A program made the position numbers and the translations under genes. Shown here in pieces: positions 44,701 to 55,205 of a DNA stretch of 64,000 nt. A model generated the notes under the pieces. It made no database searches. It saw only the letters and a list, made by a program, of their open reading frames with translations, and was not told the origin of the DNA. The stretch spans positions 47,896,710 to 47,960,709 of the forward strand of contig NW_024609881.1 in NCBI RefSeq assembly GCF_016920785.2, in the 5' to 3' direction. Position 1 is the stretch's first letter; every line of letters starts with the position of its first letter. Origin of the DNA: Ixodes scapularis. Lineage: Eukaryota; Arthropoda; Arachnida; Ixodida; Ixodidae.

Positions 44701-44792
44701 GAGGATACTCAAGGAAGTTTGTGCGTGTGGAGGAGCGGGGCCAGAAGTGGTCCAGGACCAAGAGCGAGGGAGCAGTCTTGTCACTTTTTTAA
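44701..44792 (+). CDS. DUF4806-type gene, terminal coding exon
   Basis: A T-rich tract and TTTTTCAG acceptor precede a phase-1 entry that reads GYSRKFVRVEERGQKWSRTK, then SEGAVLSLF and TAA at 44790-44792. AATAAA at 44877-44882 gives a plausible polyadenylation site about 20 bases later. The 3' UTR contains an unusual poly-C tract. This exon closes the model of exons 37422, 39963, 41935 and 44701. Confidence 0.55.
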
Positions 44793-44841
44793 CATTTGTT
44801 TTATGTTTGTGTTTTAATTGATTATTCTTTACAGGCCCATG

Positions 44842-44863
44842 CCCCCCCCCCCCCCCCCCCCCC
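44842..44863. repeat. Poly-C tract in a 3' UTR
   Basis: An uninterrupted C run of about 22 bases just before AATAAA. Its exact length is likely to be polymorphic and error-prone. Confidence 0.85.
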
Positions 44864-44876
44864 ATTTTAAGAGTAT

Positions 44877-44882
44877 AATAAA
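44877..44882 (+). promoter_or_regulatory. Polyadenylation signal AATAAA
   Basis: Canonical hexamer 85 bases after the stop of the DUF4806-type gene, followed by A-rich and then T/GT-rich sequence as expected downstream of a cleavage site. Confidence 0.6.
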
Positions 44883-44899
44883 GAAAAGAAAATTAAATG

Positions 44900-45988
44900 C
44901 AATTTGTTTTTGTGTTGTTCCACGGGAGATGTCGTCGGTTTATGTCTGGTGGGACTTGTGGCAGTTGTGAGGTTCTGTTAGCCTAATTTCTCGCAAGATG
45001 AAATGTCATATCTTTTTTTTTTGTCAATATAAATAGCCTAGGTTTCACGGTGAGCACAAGAGAGGAAAGGTGTTGCCACTGTAGTGGTGGTTATGTCGTC
45101 TTGCAGGCGGCGAGATTTATATGTCATGTTAACGTAAATTCATGCAAAACCCAGGCTGACAAGCATCATGCTGCGTAAATATTCCCAAACAAAGTTATGC
45201 CTCTGTCAGACGGGCACCTAAATGGACCTTTACGCCAGAGGACCTTTACTGTAAATGTCATTTAAGCAGTGCCACACGGCAACTCAAATGGTATTTAGCG
45301 TAAAGGTCCTTTCGGTGAACCTGAGTTCACGCAACTCTTTTACGGCTGCTAAAGGCATACTCTTGTCAGCAGGGGTGTACACTAAAGAAGCGAATTTAAA
45401 TAAACAACCGTACTAATATCTAAAATTAATGTTTTTTTTTATGTTTAATATTGAAAAAAACGAGTTTCACATACCTTCTGTACAGACCTTGCTCTACTAC
45501 TAGTTTTCTGTACTCACGGCCCCGGCTTTCTAGTAGGCCTCGTCGCCCCGCTGCTCGCCTGCTCGCATCGTCCGCTTTGACACTTCAGTTTTCCTCCTCA
45601 ATTTTCTTTACAACCATAGTTATCTAGCTTTTTTTCTCCAGTTTATATTTTATCATCCTTTAATAGTGTATTGCTAACTGCTTTTGTACACACATATATA
45701 TATATCTGTATCTCACTCTTAAGTCGTGCGATATGTCGAACGAACGAGGAGCGTCCTTCACTAGGAAGGGGTTGCCGCGCTTCCATTGGAGCGTTGAAGT
45801 GGCCTGGGCACTGGTACGATACATTGAGGCTGATACGTTGAGGCGACCTGGGCGCTCATACGGAGGATAGGCTGGAGGACCTCCGATGCGTGCGATGAAA
45901 CTCAACTGTGAGCACGACGCCGAACTGAACAGGGCAAAAGCGTAGCAGAAGCACGGAAAGGAGAGGGAGCTCCGAGCAACGTTAGGAC
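44900..45988. other. Noncoding stretch with a possible MITE
   Basis: TTTACGCCAGAGGACCTTTA near 45228 and GCGTAAAGGTCCTTT near 45298 are partial inverted repeats within CCTCTGTCAGACGGGCACCT, suggesting a small MITE around 45191-45330. Boundaries are not clear. The remainder shows nothing. Confidence 0.35.
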
Positions 45989-46431
45989 TAGGGATGTGAA
46001 CCGGTCGAGGTTGAAGTTCGACCAGATTCGACTTTTTCTAACTTGTGAAACGTTCGACAAAGATTCGACTCAGGTTCGACTGCTATGCACATGCGCGACA
46101 GGCTGGCCAGCTGGCTTCGGATTGGATGGTGATGGCTAAGGGATGAATTAAGTGCAGCACTGATTGATTATTTCAGTTAATACAGCACAAAAAAAAATTA
46201 TGTTATTAAATTCTTCAGTGATTAGAATTAGTTTCTTTTAATAGCAACTGTTAATAAACCATAAAAAAAATAATTCTCCAAACCTAGACATGCTTGTATC
46301 AAGGTCTGGTCACACTGTCCATGAAATCAAATTGGTTGAATCTGTTTAAAAGTTTGAAGGTTGGTCGAAGCGGTCGAATCTGGAAAGTTCGACCTAAAAA
46401 TCCTGTTTGACAAAAGTTCGCGACACCCCTA
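45989..46431. mobile_element. hAT-like MITE with TAGGGRTG ends
   Basis: TAGGGATGTGAACCGG at the left and the inverse of CGCGACACCCCTA at the right, with GGTCGAA/TTCGACC repeats inside both ends. The flanking octamers GTTAGGAC and GTTACAAG match at five of eight positions. 443 bases, noncoding. Confidence 0.55.
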
Positions 46432-47877
46432 GTTACAAGGAGGTTAGAAGGGCAGTGATGTGATTGCTGCGCCAATTGCACCAAACTGCACAAGGGGCTA
46501 ACTTTGCTACATCCTGTTACATTTCGCCAAAATATAGGTAATCTGCGCCAGGCCTGTGCCAAAAAATCAATTTCGGTCGCTTTTAAAAACCGAAATAAAC
46601 TGAGTACCGAAATCGAGAATGTGTGTGTTATGTGGCGCAAACGGTCGCCCGACACAAAGTACTTGCATCAGTTGTCCATCCAGTCTTGCATGGTTTTCTT
46701 GCAGTCACGCGTTTCGCGCTCTCGTCGTCTTGTGACTCTCGTTTCGCATATTTTTTTAAAAATATTTTCAGGGTCGGAGCGTCCGCAATATCTACGGACG
46801 CTAACGTGCCATGCCGGGTACCAGCCATGTTGTCATGCTCTGAGACGAAACATTTTTGCTATGCGGGAGTTACTTTGCGAGCTCAAGCACTCGCTGCCGA
46901 AAGCAACGGCCGTGGGAAAACTATATTTGGTCCCTGCCTTCCAGTCACCGTGGTCGTGCGACGTCGGTTGTTGCCATCCCCATGTAGCTGCAGATATAGC
47001 GCTTTCTAAAATTAAACCTTGTATCGCCGCAAGTTCATCAACATTCCTGTTCTTGTTTAAATCACGTTACTACAGAAATTCCGAGATTGCCAAGGGCTAA
47101 TGCGTCATCCGTCAAACCACGTGACCACGCACCTTCTACCACGCTTTCAGCTTAGGGGGAGAGAGAGAGAAGGAAAGGCCAAAACGGGAGTGAACACACA
47201 AGGCTTATCTTATGGGGCATCAACGACCACAGCGAGTGGATTTGTCGCTTGTACCCAAGGTTGATAGTGCAGTGAATGCTGTGTGTGGCCTTGGGCTCCA
47301 GGCAGGTGCCGTTTTTAGACTAGTCACGTGACTCTAACCTGAGACACGATTGGCCTAAAACATGCATAGCATCTACCCTGCTGTCAATACCGAGTTAACT
47401 ACAGCTCTTCAAGTCCAGCGTTTGAACTTCCAAAGAAGCTGTCCAGCTCGAAAGTAACTCAAAATGATGCAAGTTTGAAGATACTATGTTTTACGCCGTC
47501 TAACGCACATTATAATTTTAAATAAAAAAATAATCGCGACTATTTTTTTTTTGCGCATGATGTCCACAAATAAATAGATAAATAAATATGTATATATTTT
47601 ACCAATAAATTTAGAATTATGTGTACACTGTTAGGTTTAAATTTCAATTTTTTTACGAAAGAGTTACACATAAAAGACACCACGGACAGCACATATCTTC
47701 CGACTTTCAACACACGATGAATCGCAGACGCTCACAAACGGAAAGTTGCAATGCTTCGCGAACGGTTTTTGAAAGATGCTGCGTAGGGTACTCCGGGCTC
47801 AACGGCTTCGCAGCCGTTCGAAGGGAAAAGGATGCGCGACGACGAAGTAGCATCTTCAGTAAGCTAACGGTTCGTGT
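46432..47877. other. Noncoding stretch
   Basis: No gene recognised. ORFs of up to 198 codons around 46504-47100 lack motifs and overlap in several frames. A GAGA tract lies at 47159-47170. Confidence 0.3.
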
Positions 47878-48066
47878 TTCCCCGCTCAATTTAGCGGGGA
47901 AACATTAATAAAATTAGTTTCACTGCTAGATTTAGCGGGAAAATTGACGTCACGTGGACATAAGTACCTATTCAATTTCTCGCTAAATTTAGCGGGGCAG
48001 TTACACCGATGGCGACGCCGACACCACTTACTCGGAAATGGGCGCCTAAGAGCTGCGATCTAAAAT
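47878..48066 (-). mobile_element. Palindromic-core repeat element, copy D (partial)
   Basis: The right end, GGCGCCTAAGAGCTGCGATC, is the shared end of this family in reverse. The core carries three variants of the palindrome GCTAAATTTAGC within CCCGCTAAATTTAGCGGGG (47884, 47928 and 47982). The opposite end is not present. Confidence 0.55.
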
Positions 48067-48366
48067 CCATTATTTGATAACTCGCTTTTCGATCTTATGC
48101 ACTTCGTTGTATTGTCACACGTCAAACATACAACCAAATTTCATTTGTCTTTCAATCTTCAACATGCACAATTGATTAATTCGTCCAAATACCTGGAATA
48201 ACTTCACTTTAAGGATGTGAACAATAGTTAACCAATTACATGAGAATCATGCAATATAAATCAATCAACTAATGTCTTGGTGAGTATAGATATGACTTAT
48301 TGCTTGCGCCACCGAAAGGGGCCCATATATCATTTTCAAGGGCCACTTATATGGCCACATCTCGGG

Positions 48367-48606
48367 TGCCGCCTCGGTGGCTCCGAGGCGAGAGCGCCGG
48401 CCTACGGATCCCCATGTGGCGGGTTCGAATCCCGGTCGAGGTGCCCGCAATCTGACGGAGGCTTATTGCAGAGAAGGCACCATGTAACCGAGCTTTCGGT
48501 TGCACGTCAAAAGATCCCCAGGTGGTCGAAATTAATCCTAGGTCCTCCGCTGGGGCGTGCCAGATGCCCAACGTTGGTTTGGCACGTAAATGTCCTAGGA
48601 TAAAAT
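48367..48606 (+). repeat. Tick-type tRNA-derived SINE
   Basis: The tRNA-like head (48367-48443) has box A CGGTGGCTCCGAGGCGAGAG and box B GGGTTCGAATCCCGG, with a closing stem GCCTCG/CGAGGT. The body contains CCCAGGTGGTCGAAATTAAT, then GGTCCTCCGCTGGGGCGTGC, and a GGCACGTAAATGTCCTAGG tail. This head-plus-body combination is what I know as the common ixodid SINE, and it is the main taxonomic clue in the window. Confidence 0.8.
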
Positions 48607-51476
48607 TTGACTTTTTTTGGCCAGATCTGGCAGTATTTGCCCACTTATATGGCGATATCTGGCCGTATTTGCTCCCATATATAGTGGTATATTGCCATAT
48701 TTGACTCCTTATATTATCATATATGGCCGTATATAAAATATATCAGTGTAATATCCGACATTTTCGTCAAGACGTTACGAAAAAAGCAGTTTTGTACTGC
48801 TTTTTCCCCTTTTTTCTTTTGTATAAAGAGGAATAAAGAAACTTGAAATGTGAAATCAAACTGGCGCGGCTGTGCAAAAACGTTTTATTCTCTCGCTCAA
48901 ATGCTTGGAGTAGCCAAGAGGCCTAGTACATAAAGATGCCTACGGAGAAACGAAAACAAATATCGAGAGACGAGATTGAGAGGCTAGGTTCTGAAACGCT
49001 GCCGAAGGAAGAGTTCGGTCTCGGGGGTTTCTTTGACACTGCCGGGAAAAAGTGGGTTCACGAGGTCGCTGTCCTTCCCGCCGCGAGTCACCCATTATGT
49101 GCTCAGCTTGGTTTATCCCTTCACCTACATTAGGAGGGATATGAAGGGAAAAAGATGGGCCGAAGAAAAAAAGGGGAACGGCGTTTTGACCAAACGGTCC
49201 TTTCACAAACTGGCGCTGACACAGAATGTGACCCCGCCATAACACCTTATAGGAGAGGGTGAGAGGGAAGGTGTGGCGTATAACTATGATTCCGTGTTTT
49301 TGGAGTTTATTTCCCGTTCTATTCGGAGGGTGTTCTCTGGATTTATATTTTGCCGAATAGTCAAAGTTTATTGAGGTTTATTTTCGTTAGATTCCCAATT
49401 CTCCGAAGTAAGGAGTTCTTTTTTTTTCTTTTTTTTTGCTTGTTTCCACGTTTTCAAGATTCAAAATTAAAATAGATTAACCGGCGGGTGTAACCCTGCC
49501 CTAGATTTATAAGAATGTGCGTGTAACACATAATATTGGTGCCCTTGCCATTAGTTATACTAACTAGCTGTCCTAGGATAAAACTTGAAGAAGACGCATC
49601 AAGATTGTTGAACTCCTGACGTAGTCGATGGAACGCTTGCTTTTCTTTCTATCCTATTCTACCGCTTCTCCCTGCGACTGTACAGGGTGGAGTGGTACGA
49701 TGGAGGCCTCAGCTGTCCCTTCCAAGAAATACAAGAGTTCACAGTTATCAAAATCACAACCCTAGATTACTCTAAGAAGTTTAATATGGAATCCAAAACA
49801 GTGGCTTTTGTCGGGGCCCAAAGTTACAATGCCCCGCTGCCCTGAACCAACCTTGACAAGATAATCGGTGAACCTTCTTTGGTCATGAATACTACGAGAT
49901 TTTGAAGGGATCTGAGTAGACCTGTTCTGAAGACTCCTGAGCCTGTACTCTGACCAAACTTATTAGGAAAAACTGTCTTTTTATAGTTTCTTTTGGCCAT
50001 CGTGACATCCAAATTAAAATTTTCAGAAAAATTCGAGTATTTTTTTTTTTTTTTACTGGCGAGTGCACGTTTTCGGATATTTTCGAATTTATTTGAAAAC
50101 ACGGAATCCTACGTAAGTGGCATAGAGAAGTTTCGCCCTGGTTGAAAAATATTTTGCAGGTCGACCTTTAAAGCCGAACGCCGGCGATGCTGTGCTCTCA
50201 TAGGCCCGATAAAGCGATGTCAAAAACACATGTCACTGTGTCGTCCCTGTACATGATAGGTTGGACAATGAATGTGTACAAACATGGTCCCAACAGCTCG
50301 TGGCATTAGCTGGGTCCAGACAGAAGGTGGAATTGACTATAGGCTTTTTGTTGTGCATCTTTTTAAGTATTCCCGACGTTCTAAAGTGTAGCCTTTTGAG
50401 GCTACATCGTTGAGGGCGCATTCACAGTTTGGCATATTGTTCTTGACGGGAGACCATTTCCGACTTCAGCTCGTCAATCGAAGATGCTCCTGCAAAGTAG
50501 AAGCAAATTGAGCAGTAAATTATGATTTTATTTCACATCAGGCACCATCATAAACTGATGCAGGCTGCAGGGGCTGAAAGTGTAAATGTTTGACTCGATA
50601 AAGCCTCTGCTTTTTACAATAAAACATGAATTTACATTAGAGCGTCTAAATTTACAGCTGCTGCACTGCATCGTGGTTATTGATGTTGCAGCGGTCGCAC
50701 CACTACGAGTTTACCTTTGCCCAATGCTCAGCATACTTAAACAAACGAACTGATGATAAGTAGAAGCTTTGTCACAAAAGCTAATTGAATTACCTCTTGT
50801 AAGGAAGAGTTCAAATTATATGCGATTTTATAACTTACAACCTGTCTAAAAAGCCAGTTGTTGCAAGAAAGTTGAAAACACGAACGAAAGGCATTAAAGA
50901 GTATTCTCGAAGCATGAAATCTGGCTGAAATTTAATGATATCTCAAAGGTGAACAATCCTAATGTCTAGTGCCTAATCTCCGCTACTGAAGCCGTTCATA
51001 GTGTAAAAGTCAATTGAACTGTAAACCTGCTCGGATATCGAAACTTGTTTTGAAAGGCATATAGGTTTTTCTCCCAGCCCGTCAAAAGCGGTACAAGATG
51101 GACGAACATTTTTGCAGTAACCATTTGCGTCCGGACCGCGGTGAAAGGGGGGGTAGGAGGGGGCGCCTCCTCCTACCCCCTTGGGATTCTGTGGTTAGTG
51201 ACGACGAGGTATTTCAATGGCATACTCTTAGGCTGCAGCCACCCTGCTAATACGTCATACAAAGGACAGTCTGCAGATACTAGATAGCTTTAGGGAACCA
51301 TTTTTTTCATATTTGATACGGTACGGGGCCTTTCGGTACGAACTGCGCATCTGCAAATCTTCTGCGGTAGCACATGGGCAGTTCATACCGGCAGCTCCCT
51401 GTATGAGCTGTCTTGTCCGATTGGCCATGCACAGACTCTCTGCAAACATCTTCAAAGGTTACATGAAAAAATGAAA
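48607..51476. other. Noncoding stretch
   Basis: No confident gene. ATATGGC(C/G)-type repeats (ATATCTGGCCGTATTTG...) fill 48620-48740. A 65-codon ORF at 48936-49133 and a 92-codon minus ORF at 49824-50102 have no recognised motif. A GGGGTAGGAGGGGGCGCCTC palindromic segment lies at 51151-51180. Confidence 0.35.
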
Positions 51477-52290
51477 GCCGTTTACAACTCCCTGTAACGC
51501 CGAATTTGAGCGCAGCTCTTGAGGAGGAGGAGGGAAGGGTACTGGGGGGATCAGTTGACCTCGGAAGGGGGGGTCACGTGACCTCGGGGGGAGGGGTCAC
51601 GTGGCGATGACGTCATCAGTGATGATGACGATGCGGATGCCGATTACGTCATTGGCATCCACATCGCCATCGTCATCATGACAGATGACGTCATCAGTGA
51701 CGTCACTGATATCGTCATTGTCATCATCACTGATGACGTCATCGTCACGTGACCCCCTAGGTCACGTGACCCCCCCCCCCTAGGTCCTCCCGAAGGAACC
51801 CGAGGTCCTCCCGAAGGAACCCGAGGTCCTTGCAATGTCCTCCCGAAGAAACCTGAGGTGCTTCCGAGGTCCTCCCGAAGGAACCCGAGGTCTTGGGGGG
51901 GTCACGTGACGATGACGTCATCAGTGATGATGACGATGAAGATGCGGATGCCGATGAAGTCATTGGCATCCGCATCGCCATCGTCATCGTCACTGATGAC
52001 GTCATCGGCATCCGCATCGTCATTGTCATCGTCACTGATGACGTCATCGTCACGTGACCCCCCCCCCCCTAGGTCCTCCCGAAGGAACCCGAGGTCCTCC
52101 CGAAGGAGCCCGAGGTCCTCCCGAGGCCCTCCCGAAGGAACCCGAGGTCCTTCCGAGGTCCTCCCGAAGGAACCCGAGGTCTTCCCGAAGGACCTCGGGT
52201 TCCTTCGGGGAAATTTACCCATAATGCACCGCGCGGTTACGCCGACGCCGCTCAAGCCGGAAACAGGCGCCTAAGAGCTGCGCTCTAAAA
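51477..52290 (-). mobile_element. Palindromic-core repeat element, copy C
   Basis: The left end (GCCGTTTACAACTCCCTGTA, then GAGCGCAGCTCTTGAGG) and right end (CCGACGCCGCTCAAGCC, then GGCGCCTAAGAGCTGCGCTC) are those of copies A and B in reverse. The cores are GATGACGTCATC and (C/G)TCATCGTCATC repeats with multiple TGACGTCA palindromes (51605-51755 and 51908-52050), GTCACGTGACC repeats at their edges, and a CCTCCCGAAGGAACCCGAGG minisatellite (51782-51900 and 52070-52210) that is close to self-complementary. Noncoding. Confidence 0.65.
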
Positions 52291-52956
52291 GTCTATGGTT
52301 TGAAGATGCTTGAGACATGTCCGCCGATACTTCTGTCATCATGTCTGCAGTGAATACTGTGTCGTTTGTGTGACCCCGGTTTTTTGCTTCTTACCCTTGG
52401 CGGAAGATTATGAACTGTGAACGGAAAAGCTCGGTTGGTGTGCAACAAGCACATTTGAAGCTTGAGGCCGTCGTGTTCATAAAACCAAAGTCGGCAGTCT
52501 GATGTTACCCTTCTTTCCGTCGATGATAGCAGAATAATACGACCAAGGAACTCTGACTTTACTTAAATTGACCCTGTAAGTGACTACCTCACAACATGGC
52601 GTCTGGGTCCAAACAAACCGTTGCTAGGGACGTTGCTATAGACTAATATATGGAGACTCCACATGAGGCTAGATTTTTGCTTACAAGTCAGTAAATAATT
52701 TTCTTGTAAGCTACCCAACTTGTTGATATCTAGTGATGAAGGTGTTCTTGTAGTCTCAGTGTCGTATTGCAATGATGAAAGCCATTTTTGAAGCATTACA
52801 CACCGCTTTGCTTTCGTAGCAGACGACACGATAGATTTGCTGGCCTCTGTTGCAGCGGGCGTTTTCATTGAATTGCGTCGGTAAACGAGCGACAAAAACA
52901 AGTGCATCGCCATGGCCGTAGAGGCCTCCGCAATCTGCGTTTTTTTTTCTGTGAAG
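52291..52956. other. Noncoding stretch
   Basis: No recognisable feature. Several overlapping short minus-strand ORFs have no motif. Confidence 0.3.
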
Positions 52957-53090
52957 AACCCAGCTTAGCTCAGAGGGGTGAAAATGCCGTAAAATCAAAC
53001 CACGCCACGCAGATCAGTTACGACGACGACCTGAAGTGTATTACCGGCGTAGTGCAGGCCAGCATGAGTAAAAAATCGTACGCCGTCCAG
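52957..53090 (+). CDS. Candidate exon, SWIM/YqaJ-type protein
   Basis: It is bounded by a TTCTGTGAAG acceptor and an ideal GTAAGT donor (53091). The open frame reads PSLAQRGENAVKSNH ... LKCITGVVQASMSKKSYAVQ. The pattern C-I-x-G-x-V-x-A-S-M-x-x-x-x-Y-x-V resembles the segment preceding the SWIM zinc finger in arthropod proteins that also carry a YqaJ-like nuclease domain. The SWIM cysteines would lie on the next exon, which I could not find nearby, so the gene may be broken. The family link is from memory. Confidence 0.4.
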
Positions 53091-53284
53091 GTAAGTCGTT
53101 TGTTTTATTATTGTGGTTGTCAGGTTATTAAAGAATTGCCTGTCTATCGCAAGTTCGCAATATTTTGCTTTTTTTCCCCCCTTGGTATACATCAAATTCC
53201 GTGTGTGTGCTCTTTTGGTGAAGACTTTCATCGAACCCGCGATGCGAGTACAATCTGTAATAAACTCACTTTATCCCTATTGGA

Positions 53285-53571
53285 AAAACCAGCATGAAAA
53301 TAAAACTGGCCAAGATGGCAACTAAGCTGGTCAATCTGGTTAATCTGGCAGTCAGACTGGTTTAACTGGCAATCAAGCTGGTTTAAGCTGGTCAGTTTGG
53401 TTTAAGTAAAAACCAGCATGGTCTAACTAGAATCTGGTTTAGATTCAATATGGTGTAGCTGGGAGCCAGTCCGGTCCTAATTAGTCAAACTGGTTTTCCA
53501 TGGAGCCAATGTGGCCAAGCTGGGAGACGAGCTGGTCATGCTGGGAGACAAGCTGGCGAATCTGGTCGAAC
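53285..53571. repeat. CTGG-rich degenerate minisatellite
   Basis: Irregular units around (A/T)(A/G)CTGGTTTAA and GCTGG(G/T)...CTGGTC are spaced 15-25 bases apart, with partially self-complementary CCAG/CTGG motifs. It may be another diverged palindromic-core array. A MITE is inserted at its right end. Confidence 0.6.
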
Positions 53572-53952
53572 CAGGGTGTAAGATAGACAGGTGGGGAAAC
53601 GAGAGCCAAATGACCGACCGGATTGTGTCCCCCTCGGTTTCTCTTTTTCTGTGGCGCCATCTATGTGGAGCACCGCGAACCCTCACTCCGGTTGGGCGAA
53701 CGGTGGCGACCGGCTAAACTGACGGAAAAGGTTTCTCGCGGATTTTCAATGGAAGACTGTCGTGCTCCCGGTTTATTTTGCACACTCTCCTATAAAATTC
53801 CATGCAAATTTGATTCAAAATTTTTTTCTTCTCGCCGCAGCGCCATCTGTCGCAAATCGGGGGTACCCCCAAGCAGACGAGTACACAATCCGGTCACGGC
53901 GCTGCGGTAGGTTGCTATGGGCCGTTTCTCCGCCTGTTTATCTTACACCCTG
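53572..53952. mobile_element. hAT MITE with exact 8-bp target duplication
   Basis: The ends are CAGGGTGTAAGATAGACAGG and the inverse of CCTGTTTATCTTACACCCTG, with GGTCGAAC on both sides (53564-53571 and 53953-53960). The CAGGG start and the 8-bp duplication are hAT hallmarks. 381 bases with no transposase, so it depends on an autonomous relative. Confidence 0.88.
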
Positions 53953-54765
53953 GGTCGAACCAGTGCCTCCTTTATAAGTCACACAATGCCTGTCAGCTCC
54001 GAGCACTGGCAAGCGGAAGGGAGAGGGCAAACAGTACGTGTGGTTGCCGTGCGGTGGAGCCACCTAGGCGTACAAACCTGCCGTGTAGAGAAGCCAACCA
54101 TCTTTTCCGTAGGAGGTTCAATGATGTCGCCCGAGCAGCACCGACAGCAAGAAATCTACATGTTTCTGACTGACAGCTCGGGACCAGCTCGTCGTTTTCA
54201 ACAGAATATTACTCATTTTCCTACCTTTTCACCCGCACACGACCCGACGCCAACTATTTCTATGCGCGCGATTCAAGGTGACTCCCAAAGCCCCAAACTG
54301 CCGCCAAAGCAGACGGTCAAGCGGCCAAGCGTTCTCCGCGTCCGCGCTGCAAAAGCTAAGCCTGGCCGTGCTTGCTGCGTAGTTTCGTATTTTGTTTCGG
54401 GGAAACTCGTTTGAATCAGGGCGGTCGCATCCAGAACAGTGTTCGGCATGCTGTTCAAAAAACATATATATGATATATCTTCAATAATAAGGTAAATACA
54501 AAATGTTAGAAAAATATACAAAACGAACGTTCGCCAGGCGGCACTACCTTACTGTACGTGTATGTTGTGAGGTGAAGCATCGGGCCTGGACACGTCCTGG
54601 AGAGAAGCTGACAGGCATGGTGTAACTTATATAGGAACCGTGCGGATCTAATTCAAGCCCCGACCAGGGCGCCCCTAGCGGCAAACAGGTCCGTTGCATC
54701 GGGCATCTTCTGCCAGTCACTGTGTTGGTTGTGCGTTGTAGTGGGTTAGCGCTGTAATTTCTGAG

Positions 54766-54908
54766 ATGGCTATTCCGCACCAAGAAAGCCGCAACAATTG
54801 CTGCGTGGTCGGCAAGATCGCGCACGGCGCGAAGTACTACATCGTCCCTTCGAAGCCGTACGAGGCGGAGTACTGCGCGACCTGGGTACGACTTGTGCGT
54901 CCATACAG
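54766..54908 (+). CDS. Divergent THAP-like gene, exon 1
   Basis: The ATG at 54766 opens MAIPHQESRNNCCVVGKIAH, then GAKYYIVPSKPYEAEYCATW and VRLVRPY before a GTTAGT donor. The arrangement of an early cysteine, an aromatic-x-V-P strand and a tryptophan followed by basic residues recalls the first half of a THAP zinc finger. The second cysteine of the usual pair is a lysine. The exon leaves two bases that join exon 2 in frame. No promoter was recognised upstream. Confidence 0.5.
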
Positions 54909-54991
54909 GTTAGTGGTGTTTCTTACCTTCCAGTTCGCGCTTTGTTTAAGCTGCTGACGAATAATACAATTAACTTTTTTTTCTCTTCTAG

Positions 54992-55205
54992 CGACGATGG
55001 AACAGCATCGACACCGACGGCAAACTCTAAAGTATGCAGCAAATACTTCACCGGAATCGAGAAGCGGAATGCGGTAGCCCTCCTAAGCCTACCGTTGGAT
55101 GTTTCCATCAGCCTACAGGAACACTCTCAGAAAAAAAGGAGCCAAATGAGCAGAAAAGGGTTCCTTTCGCTAAAAAAGAACCGATTTCTGGGAAGATCCC
55201 TATGA
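54992..55205 (+). CDS. Divergent THAP-like gene, exon 2
   Basis: The acceptor is TTCTCTTCTAG. The joined frame runs SDDGTASTPTANSKVCSKYF, then TGIEKRNAVALLSLPLDVSI, to a TGA at 55203-55205. CSKYF corresponds to the THAP CSxHF, with the metal-binding histidine replaced by tyrosine. Just after a possible one-base slip near 55120, an adjacent frame stays open as a Lys-rich stretch (KKEPNEQKRVPFAKKEPISG). The original protein was therefore probably longer, and this copy may be a pseudogene. DNA binding by so altered a finger is doubtful. Confidence 0.45.

Noticed and set aside
51858..52274. Ser/Pro-rich ORFs across copy C
   Set aside because: They are translations of the simple and minisatellite repeats in several frames, not genes.
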